Below, in pieces: positions 48,308 to 57,061 of a DNA stretch of 64,000 nt. Each line of letters starts with the position of its first letter. The stretch's first letter is position 1. The notes under the pieces are model-generated. The model ran no database searches. It saw nothing but the letters and a program-made list of their open reading frames with translations, and was not told the origin of the DNA. The stretch is from Sphingobacterium mizutaii. Its GTDB lineage: Bacteria; Bacteroidota; Bacteroidia; Sphingobacteriales; Sphingobacteriaceae. The stretch is taken from positions 1,240,001 to 1,304,000 of the forward strand of contig NZ_LT906468.1 of NCBI RefSeq assembly GCF_900187125.1, in the 5' to 3' direction. Both the position numbers and the translations under genes were made by a program.

Positions 48308-49708
48308 ATGGGAACAGTAGTAAATGAATCCAATCAACAGAACCAAATAGATAAATCGAAAAGAAAATGGATATACGCTAAGAAACCTAGCGGGCAATTC
48401 TTTAACTATCGACAGGTTGTTGGCTACGGATTACTACTGTTCTTCTTTTTAGGTCCCATCCTAAAAATAAACGGAAACCCTTTCTTGATGTTCAACATCA
48501 TCGAAAGGAAGTTCTCCATCTTTGGCAACATCTTTTACCCGCAAGACTTCCATATCTTCCTCTTCGGAATGCTGATCGTATTGGTCTGTATCGTGTTGTT
48601 TACTGCAGTATATGGGCGTGTATGGTGTGGTTGGACCTGTCCGCAGACCATATTTATGGAACTCATATTCCGTAGGATCGAATACCTGATTGAAGGAGAC
48701 TGGACCCAACAGAAAAAACTGAATGAAGGTCCTGATACCGACGTCAAGGCTTGGAAGAAATTCCTAAAGCATACTATTTTCCTACTGATATCCTTTATCA
48801 TTTCCAATCTGTTCCTAGCCTATATTATAGGGGTGGATGCGCTTTACAAGATCGTAACAGATCCCGTTGAAAACCATATTGTGGGTTTCCTGTCTATTAT
48901 CGTTTTCACTTTGGTATTCTATTTTGTATTCGCATTTGTCAGAGAGATCGTTTGTACCCGTATCTGTCCGTATGGTAGATTGCAAGGGGTGCTATTGGAC
49001 GATAACTCGGTTACAGTTGCTTACAATGTAAAAAGGGGAGAGCCTAGAGGAAAGATCAGAAAAGATTCTTCTGAAGAGAAAGGTGATTGTATCGATTGTA
49101 ACCTGTGCGTGAATGTTTGTCCTACAGGGATCGATATCCGTAAAGGCCCTCAATTGGAATGTGTTTCTTGTACCGCTTGTATTGATGCTTGTGATGCCGT
49201 TATGGATAAGATCGACAAGCCAAGACGTTTGATCGGATTCTATACACTGGCAGAGGCAGAAGGTACAGAAACGGAGGATGCCGGTAAGAAGAAAAATACC
49301 AGAGCTGTAATTTATACGGGTATATTGATAGTATTGATGGGGATCTTCGGTTTTATGATCTTCAGTCGTTCTGATGTGGATGGTCGTCTATTGCGTGCAA
49401 AAGGCAGTACCTATCAAAAACGTGATGATGGAACGGTAACCAATCTGTATACTTTGGAAGTGATCAATAAAACGAGCAAGGACCTAGACTTTGACTTGGT
49501 TAGTGCGACAGAGGGTGTCAAAATCCAAGTTGTGAATCCTATTTCTCATTTGAACCGAGAAGGAAGTGCGAAATTAAGCTTATTTTTGATAGCTGATCAG
49601 CAATCCATCAAACAATATAAAACTGACGTGAAGGTGGATATCAAGGTTGGTGATAAAGTTTTAGAAACCATGGAGACGACATTTATTGCGCCTCCAGCAA
49701 AAAAATAA
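48308..49708 (+). CDS. ccoG: cbb3 oxidase accessory protein CcoG (FixG/RdxA)
   Basis: Copper(II) reductase-type membrane ferredoxin needed for cbb3 maturation. The 466-residue protein has several membrane spans, the CGWTCPQTIFMELIF motif, and a 2[4Fe-4S] segment CIDCNLCVNVCPTG plus CVSCTACIDACD, then a periplasmic immunoglobulin-like domain (about 345-465). It starts 16 bases after ccoP. Confidence 0.94.
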   Translation: MGTVVNESNQQNQIDKSKRKWIYAKKPSGQFFNYRQVVGYGLLLFFFLGPILKINGNPFLMFNIIERKFSIFGNIFYPQDFHIFLFGMLIVLVCIVLFTAVYGRVWCGWTCPQTIFMELIFRRIEYLIEGDWTQQKKLNEGPDTDVKAWKKFLKHTIFLLISFIISNLFLAYIIGVDALYKIVTDPVENHIVGFLSIIVFTLVFYFVFAFVREIVCTRICPYGRLQGVLLDDNSVTVAYNVKRGEPRGKIRKDSSEEKGDCIDCNLCVNVCPTGIDIRKGPQLECVSCTACIDACDAVMDKIDKPRRLIGFYTLAEAEGTETEDAGKKKNTRAVIYTGILIVLMGIFGFMIFSRSDVDGRLLRAKGSTYQKRDDGTVTNLYTLEVINKTSKDLDFDLVSATEGVKIQVVNPISHLNREGSAKLSLFLIADQQSIKQYKTDVKVDIKVGDKVLETMETTFIAPPAKK

Positions 49709-49709
49709 A

Positions 49710-50135
49710 ATGAACTGGGGATATAAGATAGTATTTGGTTTAGGGGCATTTATGCTATTTATTGTGGGTGCAGGGATCTATATGGTCAGTCATGATTCTG
49801 ATACCTTGGTCGAGTCTGATTACTATGAAAAAGGATTGAATTACGATGAAACCTTCCATAAGAAGGAAAACCTGCTTGCCGATCATGCTAAACCAAAACT
49901 TCAATTGCTCAAGGACAGCTTGTTGATCGAATTTTCAGCAGCAGGAAACAAAGGGAACCTGAAGTTTACCCGCTTGGATGATAAAAACCTCGATCAAGTA
50001 TTGCCTTTCAACACAACGAACAATCAGTTTAAATTACCGGTTGGCAGTTTCAAGAAAGGGAATTGGAAATTAGAAATCGACTGGGTGCATTCGGATAAAT
50101 CTTACATTTCCGATCACGCCGTGTTTATTCAATAA
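49710..50135 (+). CDS. ccoH: cbb3 oxidase assembly protein FixH/CcoH-like
   Basis: A 141-residue protein with one N-terminal span (IVFGLGAFMLFIVGAGIYMV) followed by the FixH hallmark VESDYYEKGLNYDE and a beta-rich periplasmic domain. The ATG at 49710 is one base after the ccoG stop; the longer reading from 49686 would overlap ccoG. Confidence 0.9.
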   Translation: MNWGYKIVFGLGAFMLFIVGAGIYMVSHDSDTLVESDYYEKGLNYDETFHKKENLLADHAKPKLQLLKDSLLIEFSAAGNKGNLKFTRLDDKNLDQVLPFNTTNNQFKLPVGSFKKGNWKLEIDWVHSDKSYISDHAVFIQ

Positions 50136-50136
50136 A

Positions 50137-50829
50137 ATGACTTATCATTATTTAGCGTTTTTTATGGGCCTTTTGGGCAGTATCCACTGCGCGGTAATGT
50201 GCGGTCCGCTACTGCTTGCCGTTCAGGCAGGACAGAAGATCTCCTGGAAAACGACTTTCAATAAATTACTTTATCAATCCGGACGTATCCTGACCTATGG
50301 TCTATTAGGCCTCCTGTTGGGGGTATTAGGCAATGCAGCTACGATTCAAGGCTGGCAACAAGGCTTTAGCTTGGTTACCGGCATTATCCTGTTTGCTATC
50401 GGCCTGTTTTATATTTTCGGAAAGAGTTCCTCCAAATTGGCTGCTATACAGACGAAAGCCATCCAACCCTTTGCAAAGTTCATGAGCAAATGGTTGTATA
50501 GACCCGGCGGAAGTTTTGTGGCCGGTGTACTCAATGGCGTCCTCCCATGTGGTATGGTGTATATGGCATTAGCCTCTGCCGTGAATGCAGATTCCCTGAG
50601 CAACAGCTTTCTATTCATGTTGCTGTTTGGATTAGGAACCTTGCCATTATTACTGGTTTTTTCTTTTGCAGGTAACTACCCGAAACGCATATTCAAAACC
50701 AGTTTTTCTACAGTATTGCCGATTTTGTTCCTGATTATGGGAGCATGGTTTATACTGCGAGGAGCTAACTTGGATATCCCTTATCTGAGTCCTTTGTTGC
50801 ACATGGATGGTGCAATGAATTGTGCATAA
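50137..50829 (+). CDS. TauE/SafE-family membrane protein, cbb3 operon end
   Basis: A 230-residue membrane protein with about six spans. The N-terminal motif GSIHCAVMCGPLL has two Cys and a His that may bind copper or heme. Similar proteins stand beside cco genes in many bacteria and are labelled sulfite exporter TauE/SafE; a role in metal or thiol handling during cbb3 assembly is my inference from position. It starts one base after the ccoH stop. Confidence 0.82.
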   Translation: MTYHYLAFFMGLLGSIHCAVMCGPLLLAVQAGQKISWKTTFNKLLYQSGRILTYGLLGLLLGVLGNAATIQGWQQGFSLVTGIILFAIGLFYIFGKSSSKLAAIQTKAIQPFAKFMSKWLYRPGGSFVAGVLNGVLPCGMVYMALASAVNADSLSNSFLFMLLFGLGTLPLLLVFSFAGNYPKRIFKTSFSTVLPILFLIMGAWFILRGANLDIPYLSPLLHMDGAMNCA

Positions 50830-50918
50830 TTGATTTTCTTTCCTATCTTGTATGCTAGCCTAGGGTTTGTTTTAAAACAAATAGGGGCTAAGTTGGTTAT
50901 TAGAGATAATTTCTATCT

Positions 50919-52388
50919 ATGCAGGAACACTTAAAGACCGTAATACATTTTCTGGAAATATGGGGCTGGATCCCATTAACGATTATGTATGTTGGAGTTA
51001 TCATAACTATCTTAATTGAAAATCGAAATCCTACCAAAACTATTTCTTGGGTACTGGTTATTGTCTTTATTCCCTTCGTGGGCCTAATTCTCTATTATCT
51101 TTTTGGTCAGAAGTTCTCTAAAGTCAAGAAATTAAAACGGATCAATCAGGAACAGACACTCCGCTTGAAAAAGGAATTTCAGCGATTGGAACCTTTAATG
51201 CAATGGTCCATACGGAATATACAGAGCAAGATCGGTGACCTTTCTCGGGTGTATTCCTATCTCAAGAACGAAAAACTCTCTACCCCAACGCTAAATAACG
51301 AAGTCACCCTTCTGGTCAATGGGGAGCAGATGTTTCCGGCATTGTTGGAATCCTTGGCTGCTGCCAAACACTCCATCCACATGGAGTTCTATATCTTCGA
51401 TCTAGATAATATCGGCACCCAAGTATTGGATTTATTGGAAAAGAAAGCCAATGAAGGAATCATTGTCCGTTTGATAGTGGATAGCTTTGGTTCTCCAAAA
51501 GTAGTGCGTTACATGCGCAAAAAGAAAGATAGTAAAATAGAATTCCAGGCTTTCTTGCCCGTGACATTTACCTCTTTGGCAAACTCTAACTATCGAAATC
51601 ACAGAAAGATTGCCGTAATCGATGGCTTTGTCTGCTTTACAGGCGGAATCAATATTTCCGACCGCTATGCAAACCCGAATGACTTTGGCTTATATTGGCG
51701 AGATACTTCGGTCAAGATCGTCGGAAATGTTGGCGCCATGTTCCAGATCAGTTTCTGGAACCAATGGAATCAAACCGACGGCAAACCTTTTAAATTAGAT
51801 GAGGGCTACCTTCGTGAAACCCCTGTGGTTACCGATCAACTGAGTGCGGTTGCATTATCTTCAAGCGACCCTGGGTCTATTGGGCCTTTCAATATGGAAG
51901 CCTTGCTGATCAGTATTGGGGAGGCTAGCGAGAGCATTAAATTATGTACCCCGTATTTTATTCCTTCGGAGGAATTATCGACTGCATTGAAGACTGCCGC
52001 TGCTGCTGGCGTCGATGTCGAATTGATGATACCAGCAGCGGGTGATTCATGGTTTGTGCAACATGCCACCTATTCCTATCTCAAGCCACTATTGGAAAGA
52101 GGAGTGAAGGTATACCTTTATGAAAAAGGTTTCCTACATGCCAAAACTTCGATTATCGATGAAAAGATCGCATACGTTGGTACTGTCAACCTCGATTTCA
52201 GGAGCTTTTATATCAACTATGAAGTTGCTGCAGTCATTTCCAATCGTGATTTCTGTAGAGATATGGAAAAGCAATTTGATATCGATCGAGAGAACTGTGT
52301 GATGATCACCATCAAAGATTGGAAAAAAAGAAAAGCTTGGAAAAGAGGCGTCGATTCCCTTTGTCGATTGCTTGCGCCATTGCTGTAG
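50919..52388 (+). CDS. cls: Cardiolipin synthase
   Basis: Phospholipase D-type enzyme that joins phosphatidylglycerols to cardiolipin in the inner membrane. Two N-terminal spans (about 15-70), then two HKD motifs: NHRKIAVIDGFVCFTGGIN and HAKTSIIDEKIAYVGTVN. The length of 489 is typical for ClsA. It lies 89 bases after the cbb3 operon without a clear terminator in between. Confidence 0.93.
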   Translation: MQEHLKTVIHFLEIWGWIPLTIMYVGVIITILIENRNPTKTISWVLVIVFIPFVGLILYYLFGQKFSKVKKLKRINQEQTLRLKKEFQRLEPLMQWSIRNIQSKIGDLSRVYSYLKNEKLSTPTLNNEVTLLVNGEQMFPALLESLAAAKHSIHMEFYIFDLDNIGTQVLDLLEKKANEGIIVRLIVDSFGSPKVVRYMRKKKDSKIEFQAFLPVTFTSLANSNYRNHRKIAVIDGFVCFTGGINISDRYANPNDFGLYWRDTSVKIVGNVGAMFQISFWNQWNQTDGKPFKLDEGYLRETPVVTDQLSAVALSSSDPGSIGPFNMEALLISIGEASESIKLCTPYFIPSEELSTALKTAAAAGVDVELMIPAAGDSWFVQHATYSYLKPLLERGVKVYLYEKGFLHAKTSIIDEKIAYVGTVNLDFRSFYINYEVAAVISNRDFCRDMEKQFDIDRENCVMITIKDWKKRKAWKRGVDSLCRLLAPLL

Positions 52389-52466
52389 GTATCTGTTAAA
52401 TTTCCTTAAGGCTTCCCTTGTTCCCTAAAAAATCAATATATTTAGCTTTTTCAAAATTGAATATTG

Positions 52467-55169
52467 ATGAATTTAACTAATCGATTCCTTTTAGCCCTTG
52501 TAATTTTAACCTCATTATTCAGCACTGCTAAAAGCCAAGAAAAACCTGCAATTCCAATCAATACTGCAGTAGAAAATGTTCAAAAATATTTCTCGGTTTA
52601 CCCAGTGGAAAAAGTGCATTTACACTTTGACAAGCCCTATTACGCCGTAGGAGATACATTATGGTTCAAAACCTATCTAAATACCAACCTTTTTAATTAC
52701 GACCCCAGCAAGATCGTCTATGTCGATATCATCAACAGCAGGGACTCTTTGATGCAAACCTTAAGGATTCCAATGCAAGAGGGTGCCGGTAAAGGTCAAT
52801 TGGTTCTTGATCCCCAGTTCTGGTCACAGGATAACTATAGATTCAGAGCATACAGTAAGTGGATGATGAACTTTGATATGGACTACTTTTTCAATAAAGT
52901 AGTGCCTATCGGCGATGCCATAAATAAAAAGATGGGCGCCAATATCACTTACCAACAAGAAGGAAACCGAACCAAAGCCACTATTCAATTTAGAGGTCCA
53001 GATGGACAGGCCTTAGGTCGTAAGAAGTTGAATTGGGAAGCCAATGATGGGTGGGATGCTTTTGATAAAGGTAAGGCAGAAACTGACGACCTCGGTCGTA
53101 TTACCATCAACCTATCCCATAAAGAAAAAGATAAATTCAAGAGCGGTCGACTGGTTGTGCAATTGGATGAAGGCCAAACTGGACAGTACTCCTTAGCCAA
53201 TGCCTACCAAGAGGTAGATATTCAATTCTTCCCAGAAGGAGGGGACCTCATCTCAGGTGTTTCCAAAAAGGTAGCATTCAAAGCTATGGAATCAGGAGGT
53301 TCATCCGTCCCTGTTAAAGGAAAGATCATCGATAGCAAAAAGAAAGAGATTGCCACTTTTGAAGACTACGGCATGGGTATGGGATCATTTACCATGATTC
53401 CGATTTCCGGAGAAACCTATAAAGCAGTAGTGACCTTAGGTAATGGTATAGAAAAGACCGTTGATCTACCAGCGGTGGTCGATGATAAAATCAACGTAGT
53501 TGCTGTTTCTCAGGATAAGGAATTCATTAATCTAGGTTTAGTAACCAACGATCAGTATTTCAATACCATCCAAAACAAACCTTACTATGTATTCGGTCAA
53601 TTGAACGGACATTTGATCTATGCTGCTCAGGCTTCTATCAAAAGTCCAGCAGTATCTGTTAGGATCCCTTTAAAGGAACTTCCTAATGGCGTTGTACAGG
53701 TTACTTTGATGACCCCAGATGGTCAGCCAGTATCAGAACGTTTGGTATTTATCCAACCTCAGGAATTGATCGGCATCCAAGTGACTACAGATAAAACTGA
53801 TTATGCAAGAAAAGATTTGGTGAAAATGAAACTGAATCTGGATACCAAGGTGGATAGCTTACCAGGTAACTTCTCCGTAGCTGTAATCGATGAAACTAAA
53901 GTCCCTTACAATGATGACAACGACAAGGGTATTGTCAGCAATATGCTTGTTGCATCAGATTTAAAAGGTTATATAGAAAAGCCAAACTATTACTTCAATC
54001 CGAAAAACGAAAATAGATTAGAAGCTTTGGATGCTTTGATGTTGACTCAAGGATTTAGAAGATTCGAATATAAAGACCTAGTGAGCGGAAGGCTTCCTCA
54101 AGTGAAGTTCATGCCTGAACAAGGAATTACGATCACGGGGATTCTTCGCCAAAATACAGGTCGCGTTCAGCCTAATGGAGGCTTATTGTTGAGCATTCCT
54201 GGTGCAGCGATCAAGAAAGATGCGTATACAGATAATTCAGGTCGTTATACTTTTGAAAACTTAGTATTCGCAGACTCCTTGAAAGCTACGTTGAATGCAA
54301 GGGGTAATGACAACTTTAGAAGCTTGGTGATCACCATGGATCCAACCTTGTTCCCTGAAATTGATCAAGGGAACCCTAATAAAGGGGCAAACATCCAAAA
54401 TATCGATGAAAACCTAAAAGCTTATTTAGACAATAGCAAAAAGGAATTCAGAACGCATAACCTAATCGAAGAGGTAGTTGTGACAGCAACGCAAGAGAAG
54501 AAACAAACCAGTAAGGACTTCTCAGCATTGACTGGTCTTTCCATGCCTGAACATCGCATTGATGGTAGTCGATTCAATGGCTGTAATGTCTTGAGCATGT
54601 GTTTAAATACCATGTTGACTGGGATTACCTATGATGTCAATACACAGAAATATTATATCACCAGGAATTTCAATCAAGGAAGCCGCGTGCCAGTACAATT
54701 CTTCTTGAATGGTATGCCAATCGATGAGCCTTCTATCAACTCCATTCAGGTGGCAGATATCGAGGCTATCGAGATCTTTATGCGTGATGACCTGGGTACC
54801 GTAAGAAACCTGTACAACAACGATGGTGTGGTTTCCATCATTACCAAGAAAGAGAAAAAACAACCTCGTATGACCATGTCACAGATCGAAGCGATGCTTC
54901 CTAAATCAAATGTGATTGATTTCTATCCTTTGGGTTATGTTAAGGAACGTAAGTTCTACGAGCCGAAGTATACTACTCCAGAGTCCAAGAATACCAACGA
55001 TTATAGAACGACGGTTTATTGGAACCCAGATATTCGTGTAGATTCAAAAGGTGAAGTCAACCTTGAATTCTTCAATGCAGATGGAACTGGTAAATATAAG
55101 GTAGTTGTGGAAGGTAATGACCTGCAAGGCAATGTCGGTAGACAGATCTACTATTACAATGTGAAATAA
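52467..55169 (+). CDS. MG2-like domain protein with a TonB-receptor plug, no barrel
   Basis: A 900-residue secreted protein. Signal peptide (MNLTNRFLLALVILTSLFSTAKSQ), then an alpha-2-macroglobulin MG2-type domain (VEKVHLHFDKPYYAVGDTLWFKTYL), several beta domains, a carboxypeptidase-like regulatory segment (about 550-620, ITGILRQNTGRVQPNGG) and a TonB plug-like region (about 660-800, VVVTATQEKKQ and VADIEAIEIFMRDD). The barrel of true TonB receptors is missing. This family is common in Bacteroidota, with no known function. ATG at 52467 is preferred over the TTG at 52464. Confidence 0.82.
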   Translation: MNLTNRFLLALVILTSLFSTAKSQEKPAIPINTAVENVQKYFSVYPVEKVHLHFDKPYYAVGDTLWFKTYLNTNLFNYDPSKIVYVDIINSRDSLMQTLRIPMQEGAGKGQLVLDPQFWSQDNYRFRAYSKWMMNFDMDYFFNKVVPIGDAINKKMGANITYQQEGNRTKATIQFRGPDGQALGRKKLNWEANDGWDAFDKGKAETDDLGRITINLSHKEKDKFKSGRLVVQLDEGQTGQYSLANAYQEVDIQFFPEGGDLISGVSKKVAFKAMESGGSSVPVKGKIIDSKKKEIATFEDYGMGMGSFTMIPISGETYKAVVTLGNGIEKTVDLPAVVDDKINVVAVSQDKEFINLGLVTNDQYFNTIQNKPYYVFGQLNGHLIYAAQASIKSPAVSVRIPLKELPNGVVQVTLMTPDGQPVSERLVFIQPQELIGIQVTTDKTDYARKDLVKMKLNLDTKVDSLPGNFSVAVIDETKVPYNDDNDKGIVSNMLVASDLKGYIEKPNYYFNPKNENRLEALDALMLTQGFRRFEYKDLVSGRLPQVKFMPEQGITITGILRQNTGRVQPNGGLLLSIPGAAIKKDAYTDNSGRYTFENLVFADSLKATLNARGNDNFRSLVITMDPTLFPEIDQGNPNKGANIQNIDENLKAYLDNSKKEFRTHNLIEEVVVTATQEKKQTSKDFSALTGLSMPEHRIDGSRFNGCNVLSMCLNTMLTGITYDVNTQKYYITRNFNQGSRVPVQFFLNGMPIDEPSINSIQVADIEAIEIFMRDDLGTVRNLYNNDGVVSIITKKEKKQPRMTMSQIEAMLPKSNVIDFYPLGYVKERKFYEPKYTTPESKNTNDYRTTVYWNPDIRVDSKGEVNLEFFNADGTGKYKVVVEGNDLQGNVGRQIYYYNVK

Positions 55170-55181
55170 AAGGATTTCCAT

Positions 55182-55226
55182 ATAAAAAGAGCGGGCAGCA
55201 ATATATATTGCTGCCCGCTCTTTTTA
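55182..55226. terminator. Bidirectional terminator
   Basis: AAAAAGAGCGGGCAGCAATAT pairs with ATATTGCTGCCCGCTCTTTTT, about 21 bp. It serves the MG2 protein and the convergent EamA gene. Confidence 0.93.
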
Positions 55227-55235
55227 TTGGAACCT

Positions 55236-56075
55236 TTACTTGCCGGTCTTCACCCGCAGATTGAATAAAATAGCTAGGATAATCAAGCCTATCCCCAGAA
55301 GGGAATACATATTGTAAGATTCTTCGAAATAGAAGAAGCCAAACCCCAATGCGTAGACTACCCCTAAATACGTTAAGCTAGATACTTTAGAAAGATTTGC
55401 TGTTTGATAAGATAAGGTCATATAGTATTGCGCCAATTGCGTCAGTATACCCACGAATAAAAGATAAAGCCAATCCATGCCTTCCGGAGTCTTCCAGTCG
55501 AAAATACTGTAAATCCCCACAAAAGGAATTGTGATCAATGGAAAATAAAATATAATCACCAAGGGATGCTCGCTGGTTTTAATCTTGGCAATGATATTAT
55601 AGGCAATTGCGGCAAATAATGCGGACATCAAACCTACCGCCAAATCAAAATTGGATATTCTGGAATCAAAACCTTTCATCATCAAGACCCCAGCGATCGC
55701 CATTCCGAAGAAGAGAAACTGGATAGGCCTGACATATTGCTTGACCATGAATATCCCTAAGATCGTAGTGAATAGGGGAGCGGTATAATTAATGGTGACG
55801 GCCGATGCCAATGGAATATTCTGCAAGGTATAGAATGAACCAACCAGCCCTAAACAGCCGGCGATTCCCCTTGCGATCAGTAATTTCTTGTTATTTCCAA
55901 AAACTGGAATATTTTGTTTCTTCAAGATTGCATAGGAGGCAACCAAACTGAAGACCGATCGGAATAGCACCACTTCCATGGTCGGAAGGTGCGAAACCAA
56001 TTTGACGCTAATATTCATCAGGGCAAAGAAAAAGCCCGCCAATAACATGTATTGGATGCTTTTTTGATCTTCCAC
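55236..56075 (-). CDS. EamA-family (DMT) transporter
   Basis: A 279-residue membrane protein with ten spans in two EamA repeats, an exporter fold of unknown substrate. Motifs include PTMEVVLFRSVFSL and IPLASAVTINYTAPLFTTILG, typical of RhaT/EamA members. The start is GTG at 56073-56075, which overlaps the TAG stop of the BrkB gene by one base, so the two are translationally coupled. Confidence 0.86.
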   Translation of the reverse strand: MEDQKSIQYMLLAGFFFALMNISVKLVSHLPTMEVVLFRSVFSLVASYAILKKQNIPVFGNNKKLLIARGIAGCLGLVGSFYTLQNIPLASAVTINYTAPLFTTILGIFMVKQYVRPIQFLFFGMAIAGVLMMKGFDSRISNFDLAVGLMSALFAAIAYNIIAKIKTSEHPLVIIFYFPLITIPFVGIYSIFDWKTPEGMDWLYLLFVGILTQLAQYYMTLSYQTANLSKVSSLTYLGVVYALGFGFFYFEESYNMYSLLGIGLIILAILFNLRVKTGK

Positions 56076-57058
56076 TATTGTACAGGGTCGCTATGTTTTT
56101 TTACTACTTCCCTAATTCCCGTTTCAGGGTCGATTTCCAATTCGGTCTGTTTAACCAAAACAGCAAAGGAGGCAGGTTGAATCCCCTTGCCATATTTGAT
56201 GGCGTATTCTTTCGTAAACTCCGCACCAAAGTACAAAATGGCAGCAGAGTAATAAACCCATGCCAATAGGATAATAATGGATCCTGCGGCTCCATAAGAG
56301 CTCGCCGTGATGTTCTGTGATAGGTATAGGGAAATCAAGAATTTGCCGAACATAAATAACAAGGCCGTGAACAATGCTCCCCCTAAAATATCTTTAAACC
56401 GAACCTTTGCATCTGGAAGAAAGGCATAGATAATCCCAAATAAGGAAGAGATCACCAGAAAGGTAATGGCGGTGTTCACCCAATCGATCAAGCTAATGTC
56501 CCAGTTTTCCATAAACTGATTGAAATAGCTGGTCATGACACCGATCAAACTGGATATAATCAAAGAAGCCAACAACAAGAATACTAAACCTAGGATCATG
56601 GAGAATGAGATCAATCTATTGATGATCAATTTCAACCAGCCTTTTTTAGGCTTAGGCTTTACTTTCCAGATGGAATTGATTGAATTTTGGATGTCTACGA
56701 AAATAGTGGTAGAAGTGAACATCAAGGTGCCTGCACCGACGATGATGCCAATATTCGAACGACTGGAAAGTGAGAGATTATGAACCGTGGATTCCAGCAA
56801 GGTGGCGATTTCCTTTCCAAACAATTGATTCAACTCATCAATTACCTGCTCACGTGCACCTTCGCTACCATCTAGGGCACTGCCATAGAAAAATCCAAGT
56901 GTCCATGTTAAGATCAACAGCAATGGACCAATTGAGAATACCGTATAATACGCGAGGGAAGCGGCTAGCTTCATGCAGTTGTCATCAGCAAATGCATTGC
57001 CCGCATTCAGTAGGAGTTGCCAGAATTCTTTTATCTTGGTCCAAATTGTTTTTAGCAT
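56075..57058 (-). CDS. YihY/BrkB-family membrane protein
   Basis: A 327-residue protein with six spans. The family pattern is visible: DNCMKLAASLAYYTVFSIGPLLLI, then SINSIWKVKPKPKKGW and GAAGSIIILLAWVYYSAAILYFGAEFTKEYA. Function is unknown; the old RNase BN name is wrong. The start lies three bases after the acyl-CoA ligase stop, so it is in one operon with it. Confidence 0.88.
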   Translation of the reverse strand: MLKTIWTKIKEFWQLLLNAGNAFADDNCMKLAASLAYYTVFSIGPLLLILTWTLGFFYGSALDGSEGAREQVIDELNQLFGKEIATLLESTVHNLSLSSRSNIGIIVGAGTLMFTSTTIFVDIQNSINSIWKVKPKPKKGWLKLIINRLISFSMILGLVFLLLASLIISSLIGVMTSYFNQFMENWDISLIDWVNTAITFLVISSLFGIIYAFLPDAKVRFKDILGGALFTALLFMFGKFLISLYLSQNITASSYGAAGSIIILLAWVYYSAAILYFGAEFTKEYAIKYGKGIQPASFAVLVKQTELEIDPETGIREVVKKHSDPVQ

Positions 57059-57061
57059 AGA

